The translations under genes were made by a program, and so were the position numbers. From positions 1 through 64,000 of the forward strand of contig DHHQ01000018.1 of NCBI GenBank assembly GCA_002403375.1: a stretch of 64,000 bases of DNA, given 5' to 3'. Below the pieces are notes generated by a model. The model worked only from the letters and a program-made list of their open reading frames with translations, searched no databases and was not told where the DNA came from. This DNA comes from Thiobacillus denitrificans. GTDB taxonomy: Bacteria; Pseudomonadota; Gammaproteobacteria; Burkholderiales; Thiobacillaceae. Of this stretch, positions 1-7,965 are shown in pieces. Position 1 is the stretch's first letter; each line of letters begins with the position of its first letter.

Positions 1-2
1 CG

Positions 3-455
3 GAGACGCGCGACCCGGTCAACCACTTCTTCCAGCCCAAGTTCGGCGATCTGCAGGCCGATCTGCAGGAGGCCAGGAAGCAGGGCAAGAAGGGCATCTT
101 CCTGTTTTTCGAGATGGACGAGTGCCCGTTCTGCGACCGCATGAAATCGACCATCCTCAACCAGGCGGAGGTGCAGGACGCCTACCGTGCCCAGTTCCTG
201 ATCTATCCGATCGACGTCAACGGTGACACCGAGATCACCGATTTCCAGGGCAAGGACACGACCGAGAAGGATTTCGCCTTCGCCCACCGCGTGCGCGCCA
301 CGCCGACGATGCTGTTCTTCGACCTCGACGGCAAGCTGGTCGCCCGCCATACCGGACCCACCAAGGACAAGGCCGAATTCCTCCTGCTCGGCAGGTACGT
401 GTCCGAGGGGGCCTACGCCAGCCAGCCCTTCACCAAGTACAAGCAGGGCAAATGA
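3..455 (+). CDS. Thioredoxin-family protein, SoxW-like (5' end cut by window)
   Basis: The reading frame is open from the window edge, so the N-terminus and signal peptide are missing. About 150 residues of a thioredoxin fold are seen. A Cys-Pro-Phe-Cys redox motif (CPFC) lies in the context DECPFCDRM, right after a hydrophobic strand (IFLFFEM), and the cis-Pro loop reads RATPTMLFF. A CPFC site in a protein of this shape fits periplasmic thioredoxins such as SoxW of sulfur oxidisers, which keep partner cysteines reduced; this is family inference. The stop codon overlaps the start of the next gene (ATGA), so it is co-translated with a TolC-type protein. Confidence 0.75.
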   Translation, partial: ETRDPVNHFFQPKFGDLQADLQEARKQGKKGIFLFFEMDECPFCDRMKSTILNQAEVQDAYRAQFLIYPIDVNGDTEITDFQGKDTTEKDFAFAHRVRATPTMLFFDLDGKLVARHTGPTKDKAEFLLLGRYVSEGAYASQPFTKYKQGK

Positions 456-1738
456 GGCGCACCGCATGGGGCGCGCTGCTCGCGTGCGCGCTGTCCTCCG
501 CGGCGCTGGCGGAGCGGCTGACGCTGGAGGAGGCGCTCGCCGCGGCGACTTCGGCGCATCCCGACCGCCGCATCGCCGAGAGCGACCTCGCCGTGGCGCG
601 TGCCGACCGGCAGCAGGCCGAGAGCCTGCGCGACTTCAGCCTGTTCCTGGACGGCGCGCTGCGTAGCGGGCGCCGCCCCAACGACAGCCTCGTCGACGCC
701 GGCGAGTGGAAAGCCGACAACATCGGCCGCATCGTCGCACGCAAGCCGCTGCTCGACTTCGGCCGCAGCAGCCAGGCGATCGCGGCGGCGGATCAGGGCG
801 TCGCGGCACGCCAGGCCGATCTCTACAACGTCGAAAACCTGCGCCGCATCGACATCATGGCGCGCTATTTCGACGTGCTGCTCGCCGACCTGCAGTACGC
901 CGCCGACAACGAATTCATGGCGGTGGCCTACGTCAACTGGGACAGCGCGCAGGACCGCTTCGAGGTGGGCCAGATCAGCCAGCCGGAACTGCTGCGGCTG
1001 GAAGCCGACTACCAGGACATACGCGAGCGCCGCAACGCGAGCCAGCAGCGCATGCGCAGCACGCGGCAGCGGCTGGCGCACGCGATCCATCGCCCGGATC
1101 AACTGCCCGCCGAACTCGCCGACCCCGCCCTCGAGGACAACGCGAGGCCGGTACCCGCCTACGAAACGCTGCTGCCCTGGGTAATGGAGAACAATCCGCG
1201 CGTGCGGGCGCTGCGGGCGCAGCTGGCGGCGACCGATGCGCGCCTTGCCGCGATTCGCGCCGAGCGCAACCCCGTGCTCGACGCCGAGGTGGTCGGCGGC
1301 GCCTACAGCCGTGAATCGACCACGCGCGACGACCTGAGCGTGGGGCTGGTGTTCAACATTCCGCTGTACCAGGGGGCGCGCGTGGACGGCCGGATCGCAC
1401 GCGAATTCGCGCTCAAGGAACGCAGCGAGGCGGAACTCGAGAAGACACGACTCGAGCTTGCCGACACGCTGCTGGCGACGCTGCAGGAAATCGAGTGGCT
1501 GCGGGGCAGCGGCCGCGGCGCCGCGGAAAAGCAGATCGAATACCGCGACTGGGCGCTGGAGCGCGCGCGCGCGGAGTACGAGCTGGAACTGAAGACCAAT
1601 CTGGGCACCAGCATGGCCGAAACGCAAAGCGCCAAGCTGCGACGCAAGCAGGTGGAATACCGGCTGGCGCTGGCGCTGGCGCGGCTGGAGGCGCTGTCCG
1701 GCGGCAGCCTGCCGCCTGTTGAGGGAGCAAGGGAATGA
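452..1738 (+). CDS. TolC-family outer membrane efflux protein
   Basis: The 428-residue protein has a signal peptide (about residues 1-20, ending AALA). It is rich in long alpha-helical heptads with two similar halves (LTLEEALAAA near the mature N-terminus, then NPRVRALRAQLAATDARLAAIRAERNP-type helices in the second half), the usual layout of TolC/OEP channel proteins. Such proteins form a trimeric outer-membrane and periplasmic duct. It overlaps the thioredoxin gene upstream and the adaptor gene downstream by ATGA, so the three form one operon. No inner-membrane pump is encoded here, so the exported substrate is unknown. Confidence 0.85.
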   Translation: MRRTAWGALLACALSSAALAERLTLEEALAAATSAHPDRRIAESDLAVARADRQQAESLRDFSLFLDGALRSGRRPNDSLVDAGEWKADNIGRIVARKPLLDFGRSSQAIAAADQGVAARQADLYNVENLRRIDIMARYFDVLLADLQYAADNEFMAVAYVNWDSAQDRFEVGQISQPELLRLEADYQDIRERRNASQQRMRSTRQRLAHAIHRPDQLPAELADPALEDNARPVPAYETLLPWVMENNPRVRALRAQLAATDARLAAIRAERNPVLDAEVVGGAYSRESTTRDDLSVGLVFNIPLYQGARVDGRIAREFALKERSEAELEKTRLELADTLLATLQEIEWLRGSGRGAAEKQIEYRDWALERARAEYELELKTNLGTSMAETQSAKLRRKQVEYRLALALARLEALSGGSLPPVEGARE

Positions 1739-2256
1739 AAGCTTACATCGTGGCGATCGCATTCGCCGGCGCGGGCCTGGCGGCCGCGGGCCCGTCGTCG
1801 GCGGCCGACAAGGTCGAACTGAGCACCCGCGTGTCGGGGGTGGTGGCCGAAGTGCTGGTCAAATCCGGCCAGCGCGTGAAGAAGGGCGCAGTGCTGCTGC
1901 GCCTCGACAGGACCGTGCTGCAGGCGCGCCTCGACGAGGCTGCGGCGGAACACGCGCAGGCCGTGGCCGACGAGGCGGATGCCAAACGCGAACGCGAACG
2001 TGCGCAGGAGCTGTTCGATCGGACGGTGTCGTCGGCTTCCGAGCTCGAGGCGGCCACCCTGCGCCACGTACGTACGCAGGCGAGTCTGAGCGCCGCCAGC
2101 GCACGGCGCGTCATCGCGCGGAAGAATCTGCAGGACGCCGAACTCCGGGCACCCTTCGACGGCGTGGTGAGCGCGCTGCCCGGCGGGCCGGGCACGGTGG
2201 TGACGGCGGACTGCCAGCCGAAGACGCTGGTCGTCCTGAGCCCGGATCGCCCCTGA
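1735..2256 (+). CDS. Short periplasmic adaptor (HlyD/RND membrane-fusion type)
   Basis: The 173-residue protein has a signal peptide (about 1-24, ending SSAA). Residues about 27-57 are a lipoyl-like half (RVSGVVAEVLVKSGQRV), about 58-130 a charged alpha-helical hairpin rich in Ala/Glu/Arg, and about 133-155 the second lipoyl half (LRAPFDGVVSALPG). Full-length adaptors run about 350 residues; this one lacks the beta-barrel and membrane-proximal domains. The frame is intact and the gene is translationally coupled to tolC, so it looks like a naturally minimal adaptor rather than a frameshift. Its stop lies three bases from the stop of the convergent next gene. Confidence 0.75.
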   Translation: MKAYIVAIAFAGAGLAAAGPSSAADKVELSTRVSGVVAEVLVKSGQRVKKGAVLLRLDRTVLQARLDEAAAEHAQAVADEADAKRERERAQELFDRTVSSASELEAATLRHVRTQASLSAASARRVIARKNLQDAELRAPFDGVVSALPGGPGTVVTADCQPKTLVVLSPDRP

Positions 2257-2259
2257 CGC

Positions 2260-2751
2260 TCAGCCGCGCGCCAGGCGGCGGGCGACGCCGGCTTCCATGT
2301 CCGCCGCCTGGTGGGGCGATGCGACCGCGGCGATGACCTTGCGGCACATCGGCAGCGCGGCCTCGAAGCCGGCCATGTCCGTGACCTCGCTCATCAGCCG
2401 GTAGGCGGGGGATTTGGTGCCGACCAGCGCGGCCATGAACTGCAGCACGTAGCCGCGCACGTTTTCCAGCGTGGCGGCGGACTGGCGGGGTGCAACCGGG
2501 GCTGCGGCGGCAGTCGCCTGGGCGGCGCTGCGGTTGCGCAGGGTCTGGATGAAGCCGTTCTGCAGCAGGTCGTTCACCAGCGCCTCGAGGTCAGCACAAT
2601 TCGGCATCTTGCTGCGCAGGTCGGCGAACGAAATGCCGTTCCCCACGCTGAACAAGATCTGACGGTGGCGCGGCCGCAGCGTGTGGCCCAGGTTGAAGAT
2701 CTCTTCCTGTCCCTTGATCGTGCGGGACAATTGCATTGTCATTTCCATCAT
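2260..2751 (-). CDS. Hypothetical protein, winged-helix-like
   Basis: The start at 2751 is chosen because a GGAGA Shine-Dalgarno lies just upstream; the reading frame continues further upstream but without a ribosome site. The product is about 163 residues. The N-terminal half (QEEIFNLGHTLRPRHRQILFSVGNG, then an ADLRSKMP helix and DLLQNGFIQTL) resembles a winged helix-turn-helix of the type found in small signalling or regulatory proteins. An Ala-rich linker leads to a helical C-terminal half. I do not recognise the family. It is monocistronic and convergent with the efflux operon. Confidence 0.6.
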   Translation of the reverse strand: MMEMTMQLSRTIKGQEEIFNLGHTLRPRHRQILFSVGNGISFADLRSKMPNCADLEALVNDLLQNGFIQTLRNRSAAQATAAAAPVAPRQSAATLENVRGYVLQFMAALVGTKSPAYRLMSEVTDMAGFEAALPMCRKVIAAVASPHQAADMEAGVARRLARG

Positions 2752-2944
2752 CGTCTCCGTTATTGTCTGTGGTTGTGCTACGGGCGATCGCCCGCATCGG
2801 GACCATGCACGGGCCGTGCCAGGCCCTGGTGGGCGCGCAATGCGTCGATTTGACGGGGTTTCCGGCGGTCGCGCGGCCGGCCGCAGGGCAGCAAGGGAAT
2901 TGCAGGCGTCGATTGGACGACAGGAGGGCGAAATTTTCGTCACG

Positions 2945-2981
2945 CCCGCCCTGCCGGCCGTCGACAGGCGGGCAGGGCGGG
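2945..2981 (-). terminator. GC-rich stem-loop behind the RcnB-like gene
   Basis: A perfect 11-bp inverted repeat (CCCGCCCTGCC at 2945-2955, GGCAGGGCGGG at 2971-2981) begins five bases past the stop of the minus-strand gene at 2986. It has no U-tract on the minus side, so it is either a weak terminator or an mRNA 3'-end stabiliser. Confidence 0.4.
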
Positions 2982-2985
2982 GGAT

Positions 2986-3402
2986 TCAGTCGTCGACGTC
3001 CTCGATCAGGTCGACGATGACGCGGGTCCGCACGTTCATGATGGCGACGTCGCCGCCGAAGGTGATCCGCACGTAGCCTTCCGGCAGCCGGCTCAGGCGC
3101 CGTTCGACGTTGTACGGCAGGTAGTTCCACGCGGCGTCGGGCGGCAGGGGCTGGTTGACGCGGAAGCGGTATGCGTGGCCGGGCGGCACCTTGCCTTTCT
3201 TCGCGAGGCCGGGCGGCAGCGACCGGTAGTCGACCCGGTAGTAGTCGCGGATGAGCCTGCGGTCGCTGTCGGTGAAGACCACGCGCACGTCGGTCGCGCG
3301 GTCGTGCACGCGCACCTCGCCGTGATAGGGGTAAGGGGCGCAGCCGGCGAGGCCGCCGGCCAGCGCGGCTGCCACCAGCAATGCGGGGATACGGATCGTC
3401 AT
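2986..3402 (-). CDS. RcnB-like lipoprotein
   Basis: The 138-residue protein has a lipoprotein signal peptide ending in the lipobox LAGC (Cys about 21). The mature part carries the pattern YYR..SLPPGLAKKGKVPPGH followed by LP.GYVRITFGGDVAIMNVRTRVIVDLI. This is the arrangement of the RcnB/YcjF-like small periplasmic domain, named after an E. coli nickel/cobalt-homeostasis protein. That the metal role applies here is not shown. The start has a GGAGG ribosome site. The promoter region carries a dyad (separate entry). Confidence 0.65.
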   Translation of the reverse strand: MTIRIPALLVAAALAGGLAGCAPYPYHGEVRVHDRATDVRVVFTDSDRRLIRDYYRVDYRSLPPGLAKKGKVPPGHAYRFRVNQPLPPDAAWNYLPYNVERRLSRLPEGYVRITFGGDVAIMNVRTRVIVDLIEDVDD

Positions 3403-3423
3403 CGGTTGTCCTCCATCGATTGA

Positions 3424-3448
3424 ACCTGACTGAGAGTGTAGGTCAGGT
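3424..3448. promoter_or_regulatory. Dyad ACCTGAC-N11-GTCAGGT upstream of the RcnB-like gene
   Basis: Perfect 7-bp inverted arms at 3424-3430 and 3442-3448 lie 22-46 bases upstream of the start codon of the minus-strand lipoprotein gene. The spacing (centres about 18 bp apart) suits a dimeric regulator. The binding protein is unknown. Confidence 0.35.
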
Positions 3449-3498
3449 GCCGGAGGGGGGACAGCAGGGAACGCCGCGCGGGCGTCAGGTGGGGTCCG

Positions 3499-4134
3499 TC
3501 AACTACGCGAGGCGGCGGAGGCGTCCGCCGACTTGGTGCTCGGAACGTAGTCCCAGTGGCGCTTCCATGCGCCGACGACGAGGTTGGGGTATTCCGGGCG
3601 GCCGAGGCTGCCGTTGTAGCGCCCCAGCGCGCGGAACAGGTCGCCGCGTTCGATGTCGATGTAGTGGCGCAGGATCAGCGCGCCGTAGCGCAGGTTGGTG
3701 CGCAGATGGAACAGGTTGTGGTCGGGGTTGCCGATCGCCTTGACCCAGAACGGCATCACCTGGGTGTAGCCGCGTGCACCGACCGGCGACACGGCGTATT
3801 TGCGGAAGCCGCTTTCGACCTGGATCAGGCCGAGCATCAGCTGCGGGTCGACCCCGGCTCGCGAGGCTTCCCAGTGCAGGGTGGTGAGGAACTCGAGACG
3901 CTCGGCTTCGTCCGGCATGCGCTTGGCCAGGCGGCGCGACATTTCCTTCAGCCAGGCGGCCTCGTCGGCGCGGTTGCGGAACGCGGTGCGGGTGACGGCG
4001 GTGTCGGCCAGCGCCCGCTGGAGCGACGCGCGCACGTTGGCCGACATCGCCTCCTCGCGTTGCCCGCCCGCCTGAACGGGGTGGGCGAGGCAGAGGGCGG
4101 CAAGCAGCAGGCCGATGTGCGTCGTTCGCTTCAT
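3499..4134 (-). CDS. Lytic transglycosylase, SLT domain
   Basis: The 211-residue protein has a signal peptide (about 1-22, ending VQA). The SLT catalytic core is visible: the glutamate in LIQVESGF (about residue 107) is the likely general acid, followed by YAVSPVGARGYTQVMPFW and later LRYGALILRHY and RALGRYNGS. Such enzymes cleave peptidoglycan glycan strands to 1,6-anhydro products in the periplasm. The gene starts one base past the stop of proS on the same strand, so it is probably co-transcribed with it, a common betaproteobacterial pairing. Confidence 0.88.
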   Translation of the reverse strand: MKRTTHIGLLLAALCLAHPVQAGGQREEAMSANVRASLQRALADTAVTRTAFRNRADEAAWLKEMSRRLAKRMPDEAERLEFLTTLHWEASRAGVDPQLMLGLIQVESGFRKYAVSPVGARGYTQVMPFWVKAIGNPDHNLFHLRTNLRYGALILRHYIDIERGDLFRALGRYNGSLGRPEYPNLVVGAWKRHWDYVPSTKSADASAASRS

Positions 4135-4135
4135 G

Positions 4136-5866
4136 TCAGTCTCCCAGCAATCCTGTCAGAAATTCCCTCGCCTCGGCCAGCGCGATCTTCTGTGCTTCGC
4201 CGCTCTGCCCCGGTGCGGCGCGGCGCGGCTGGTACTCGACGAAGCCTTCCTTGAGGCCGCGCTCGCCCACCGTGACGCGGTGGGGGATGCCGACCAGTTC
4301 GGCGTCGGCGAACATCACGCCGGGGCGTTCGTCGCGGTCGTCGAGCAGGACGTCGAAGCCGGCGGCCGTCAACTCATCATAGAGCGTATCGGCGGCGGTC
4401 CTGACCGCCTCGCTCTTGCCGTAGCCGATCGCCACGATCACCAGCAAGAAAGGTGCCATGGCCTTCGGCCAGATGATCCCGCGTTCGTCGTGGTTCTGCT
4501 CGATCGCGGCGGCGACGATGCGCGACACGCCGATGCCGTAGCAGCCCATTTCCATGACTTGCGACTTGCCGGCCTCGTCGAGGTAGGTCGCGTTCATCGC
4601 CTGCGAATATTTGCTGCCGAGCTGGAACACGTGGCCGACCTCGATGCCGCGACACAGCGCGAGCGTCCCCTTGCCGTCCGGGCTGGCGTCGCCGGCGGCC
4701 ACGTTCCTGATATCGGCCACGACATCGGGTTCCTGCAGGTCGCGGCCGAAATTGACGCCGGCCAGATGCAGTTTCGGCTTGTTGGCGCCGCAGACGAAGT
4801 CGCTCATCGCCGCGACCGTGCGGTCGGCGATGACGCGGATCCTGCTGCGGTCGATGCCGACCGGACCGAGGAAGCCCGGCGGGCAGTCGAACGCGGCGCG
4901 GATCTCGGCTTCGTTCGCCAGGCGGAAATCGGCCATGCCGTCGAGCTTGCCGAGCTTCACCTCGTTGAGCATGTGGTCGCCGCGCAGCAGCAGGACGACC
5001 AGTTGTTCGCCTGCCATGACGGCGACGAGCTTGACGGTGCGCTCGAGGGGAATGCCGAGCAGGGCGGCGACGTCCTCGCAGGTGGTCTGCTTCGGCGTGT
5101 CGACTTCGCGCATCGCTTCCTGCGGCGCGGCGCGCGGGGTGGCGGGGGCGAGCGCCTCGGCGAGCTCGACGTTGGCGGCGTAGCCGGAATCCGGGCAGTA
5201 GGCGATCAGGTCCTCGCCGGAGTCGGCCAGCACGTGGAATTCGTGGGAAGCCGAGCCGCCGATCGCGCCGGTGTCGGCGGCGACCGCGCGGAAGGTCAGC
5301 CCCAGCCGGCTGAACACGCGGGTGTAGGCGTCGTACATCGTCTCGTAGGTGGCGGCGAGGCTGTCGCGGCTGGCGTGGAAGGAGTAGGCGTCCTTCATCA
5401 GGAATTCGCGCGCGCGCATGACGCCGAAGCGCGGGCGGATCTCGTCGCGGAACTTCATCTGGATCTGGTAGAAGTTCACCGGCAGCTGGCGGTAGCTCCT
5501 GATTTCGCGGCGCGCGACGTCGGTGATGACTTCCTCATGGGTGGGGCCGAAGCAGAAGTCGCGCTGGTGGCGGTCCTTGATCTTCAGCATCTGCGGGCCG
5601 AACACTGCCCATCGCCCGGTTTCCTCCCACAGCTCGGCCGGCTGCACCGCCGGCATCAACAGCTCGATCGCGCCGGCGCGGTTCATCTCCTCGCGCACCA
5701 CCGCCTCGACCCGGCGCAGCACCCTGAGGCCGAGCGGCATCCAGGTATAGAGCCCGGAGCCGAGGCGCTTGATGAGCCCGGCGCGCAGCATCAGCTTGTG
5801 GCTGACGAGCTCGGCCTCGGACGGGGCTTCCTTGGTGGTGGAGATGAAGAACTGGGTGGCGCGCAT
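4136..5866 (-). CDS. proS: Prolyl-tRNA synthetase
   Basis: The 576-residue class II synthetase of the bacterial (ProS1) type charges tRNA-Pro. The N-terminus (MRATQFFISTTKEAPSEA) is followed by class II motifs: the dimer helix with VLRRVEAVVREEMNRAGA, motif 2 around FRDEIRPRFGVMRAREFLMKDAYSFH, and motif 3 near GCYGIGVSRIVAAAIEQ. Between motifs 2 and 3 sits the YbaK-like editing insertion (about residues 230-390). Length is normal. No clear Shine-Dalgarno precedes the ATG. It is divergent from the gene at 5953 and heads a unit with the downstream transglycosylase. Confidence 0.97.
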   Translation of the reverse strand: MRATQFFISTTKEAPSEAELVSHKLMLRAGLIKRLGSGLYTWMPLGLRVLRRVEAVVREEMNRAGAIELLMPAVQPAELWEETGRWAVFGPQMLKIKDRHQRDFCFGPTHEEVITDVARREIRSYRQLPVNFYQIQMKFRDEIRPRFGVMRAREFLMKDAYSFHASRDSLAATYETMYDAYTRVFSRLGLTFRAVAADTGAIGGSASHEFHVLADSGEDLIAYCPDSGYAANVELAEALAPATPRAAPQEAMREVDTPKQTTCEDVAALLGIPLERTVKLVAVMAGEQLVVLLLRGDHMLNEVKLGKLDGMADFRLANEAEIRAAFDCPPGFLGPVGIDRSRIRVIADRTVAAMSDFVCGANKPKLHLAGVNFGRDLQEPDVVADIRNVAAGDASPDGKGTLALCRGIEVGHVFQLGSKYSQAMNATYLDEAGKSQVMEMGCYGIGVSRIVAAAIEQNHDERGIIWPKAMAPFLLVIVAIGYGKSEAVRTAADTLYDELTAAGFDVLLDDRDERPGVMFADAELVGIPHRVTVGERGLKEGFVEYQPRRAAPGQSGEAQKIALAEAREFLTGLLGD

Positions 5867-5952
5867 GGTGGGATAATCGGGGCAAAACGCGCATTTTAGC
5901 GTGCGCGTGGGTAATCTTTCGCGCTCGATTGTTGGGGAGGCAGGGGGGGTAA

Positions 5953-6726
5953 ATGGCTACGCGCTTGAAGTTCGGGAAACGCCGGGCGGCGGACGAGGGG
6001 CTGGAAGTGACCGAGGAGCGCGGGATACGCACGCTGCATCTCGGCAGCCAGGCGATCCAGAGCGCGATGCGGGTGAACCGGCCGTGGGATCTCGAGCTCG
6101 CCTACACGCGGGCGATGATGGGCTTCCTGATGTTCAGGCCGACGCCTGCCGAGGTGCTGATGATCGGGCTGGGCGGCGGCTCGCTCGCCAAGTTCATCCG
6201 CAAGCAGCGGCCGCAGACCTGCATTACCGCGGTGGAGATCGACCCGCGCGTGATCGCCGCCGCGCGCAGCCATTTCGAACTGCCGGGCAACGACGCCACG
6301 CTCGACGTGATCGAGGGCGACGGCGCGCTCTACGTGCGCCAGCATCCGGCGAGCGCCGACGTCATCCTGCTCGACGGCTTCGACGCCGGCAACCAGGTCG
6401 AGGCGCTGGCGACCCAGACCTTCTATGCCGCGTGCCGCCGCGCGCTGAAGCCGGGCGGCGTGCTGGTGGTGAACCTGTGGGGGCGCGACCGTGACTTTCC
6501 CGAGTACCTGGCGCGCCTTTCGCGCGCGTTCGATGGTGAGGTCGGGTGGATTTCGGTGCAGAACAAGACCAACGTCATCGTGTTCGCCTTCGCCGAACCG
6601 GGCGCGCCGGCCCGGCTCGAGGCGGCGCGCCCGCAGCTGGAAGACCTCTCGAAGCGCTGGGGGCTCGACCTGCGGGGGTTCGCGCGGGATTTCCAGTGGG
6701 CGGAAGGGTGTGCCGAGGCGTCCTGA
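5953..6726 (+). CDS. Spermidine synthase-like methyltransferase-fold protein
   Basis: The 257-residue protein has the SpeE/Rossmann layout. A glycine-rich nucleotide motif VLMIGLGGGSLAKF lies near residues 68-82, the acidic end of strand 2 reads TAVEIDPRVI (about 93-102), then EGDGALYV and the DVILLDGFD strand follow. It lacks the long N-terminal beta-domain of true spermidine synthases, so polyamine synthesis is not assured; SAM-dependent transfer to another acceptor is possible. It is monocistronic, divergent from proS, with a strong GGGGAGG-type ribosome site before the ATG. Confidence 0.7.
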   Translation: MATRLKFGKRRAADEGLEVTEERGIRTLHLGSQAIQSAMRVNRPWDLELAYTRAMMGFLMFRPTPAEVLMIGLGGGSLAKFIRKQRPQTCITAVEIDPRVIAAARSHFELPGNDATLDVIEGDGALYVRQHPASADVILLDGFDAGNQVEALATQTFYAACRRALKPGGVLVVNLWGRDRDFPEYLARLSRAFDGEVGWISVQNKTNVIVFAFAEPGAPARLEAARPQLEDLSKRWGLDLRGFARDFQWAEGCAEAS

Positions 6727-6870
6727 CGACGGCGCCGCACGCAACCCGTCTATTCGCGAAAACAGTCAATCAAAACAATGCTTAAGCGTGTTTTTTCCGC
6801 TGTCTCGGGTTTGCAATTTTTGGCGGGTGTGAAAGAATACAGCTAACTGATTTTATTGATGGTGGCGGCC

Positions 6871-7422
6871 ATGATCGACCGAGAAGGGTACCGCCCGAAC
6901 GTAGGCATTATCCTGTGCAACGCGCACAACCAGGTTTTCTGGGGCAAGCGCGTCAACCAGCACGCCTGGCAGTTTCCCCAGGGCGGCATCAACGCCGGGG
7001 AAACGCCGGAACAGGCCATGTACCGGGAACTGGAAGAAGAGGTGGGCTTGCAGCCCGAGCACGTGCGCATCCTCGGGCGCACGCGCGAGTGGCTGCGCTA
7101 TGACGTGCCCGCCCACTGGACGCGGCGTGACAGCCGCGGGATCTATCGTGGCCAGAAGCAGATCTGGTTTCTGCTGAGGCTGACGGGACGCGACTGCGAC
7201 GTGTCGCTGCGCGCCAGCAGCCATCCGGAGTTCGACGCCTGGCGGTGGAACGAGTACTGGGTGCCGATGGATGCGGTGGTCGACTTCAAGCGCGAGGTCT
7301 ACCGGCTGGCGCTGGAGGAACTCGAACGCTTCCTGCACAAGGACGTCCGCTTTCTCCGGCAGCGCGCGCGAAGGCTTTGCGACCGCCGCGGCGCCTCGCT
7401 CGATCTTCAGCTGAAATCCTGA
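6871..7422 (+). CDS. rppH: RNA pyrophosphohydrolase (Nudix)
   Basis: The 183-residue protein starts MIDREGYRPNVGIIL, the conserved RppH N-terminus. That fixes the start at 6871 although TTG and ATG codons in frame lie up to 15 bases upstream. The Nudix box GGINAGETPEQAMYRELEEEVGL spans about residues 38-60. RppH removes pyrophosphate from 5'-triphosphate mRNA ends and so triggers RNase E decay. C-terminal residues are basic (FLRQRARRLCDRRG). It is followed closely by an unknown gene on the same strand. Confidence 0.93.
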   Translation: MIDREGYRPNVGIILCNAHNQVFWGKRVNQHAWQFPQGGINAGETPEQAMYRELEEEVGLQPEHVRILGRTREWLRYDVPAHWTRRDSRGIYRGQKQIWFLLRLTGRDCDVSLRASSHPEFDAWRWNEYWVPMDAVVDFKREVYRLALEELERFLHKDVRFLRQRARRLCDRRGASLDLQLKS

Positions 7423-7443
7423 GCCGGGGCGGCGGGGGAGGGC

Positions 7444-7800
7444 GTGATGAAGATGCGGATCTACACTTCAGCCACGCTCACCGAGGCGGTCTCACCCGCG
7501 GTGCCCCTGTGGCAGCTCGCGCCCACCCACGATCCCGGCGGTCGCCTGCTGACCGACTTCATGATGCTGATTCCCCGTCTGCGGACGCGGCCCCAGCACG
7601 AGATCGAACGCGCCTCGCGTGACATCCAGGCGGTGCTGTCGCTGCACCAGGACGTGGTGTTCGCCGATCTCAACCTGAAGCTGAACCTGCTGTGGGTGTC
7701 CCTGCGTCCGCGTCCCGGGGCGATCAGCGAGCTCGTCGCAGCGATCCGGCTGCGCGTGCCCGACGCGGTGCTGGTGGCGCACTACGCCGAACCGCGCTAA
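7444..7800 (+). CDS. Conserved-looking hypothetical protein downstream of rppH
   Basis: 118 residues (GTG at 7444 or ATG at 7447; a GGGGGAGGG ribosome site precedes both). It is soluble, with no signal peptide or membrane segment. The sequence alternates beta-like stretches (LLTDFMMLIPRL, VVFADLNLKLNLLWVSLRP) with helices and ends in AIRLRVPDAVLVAHYAEPR. I do not recognise a domain. It lies 21 bases after rppH and is probably in the same transcript. Confidence 0.6.
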   Translation: MMKMRIYTSATLTEAVSPAVPLWQLAPTHDPGGRLLTDFMMLIPRLRTRPQHEIERASRDIQAVLSLHQDVVFADLNLKLNLLWVSLRPRPGAISELVAAIRLRVPDAVLVAHYAEPR

Positions 7801-7896
7801 CGCATTTCCCGCCCCGGCCGGGGGCGCTGTATCTTTTCACTTTGCCAGAATATCCCTGCAGATTGCATGGAATATCGCGTCATTTCTGCGTTTTCG

Positions 7897-7926
7897 TTCA
7901 CCCAAGACGGTGGAATTCGATAGAAT
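7897..7926 (+). promoter_or_regulatory. Candidate sigma-70 promoter of apbC-dcd
   Basis: A -35-like TTCACC (7897-7902) lies 18 bases before the -10-like TAGAAT (7921-7926). The predicted start is about 30 bases upstream of the apbC ATG. The element is judged by eye. Confidence 0.4.
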
Positions 7927-7965
7927 GAGCGATTGCTTATTAACCCTCAACACGCTGGAGCAAAC

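Noticed and set aside
4115..5899. Long plus-strand open frame (594 codons) across proS
   Set aside because: It is antisense to a clear prolyl-tRNA synthetase and rich in Ala/Arg/Gly/Val/Asp, as expected of GC-driven shadow frames; no ribosome site or domain.
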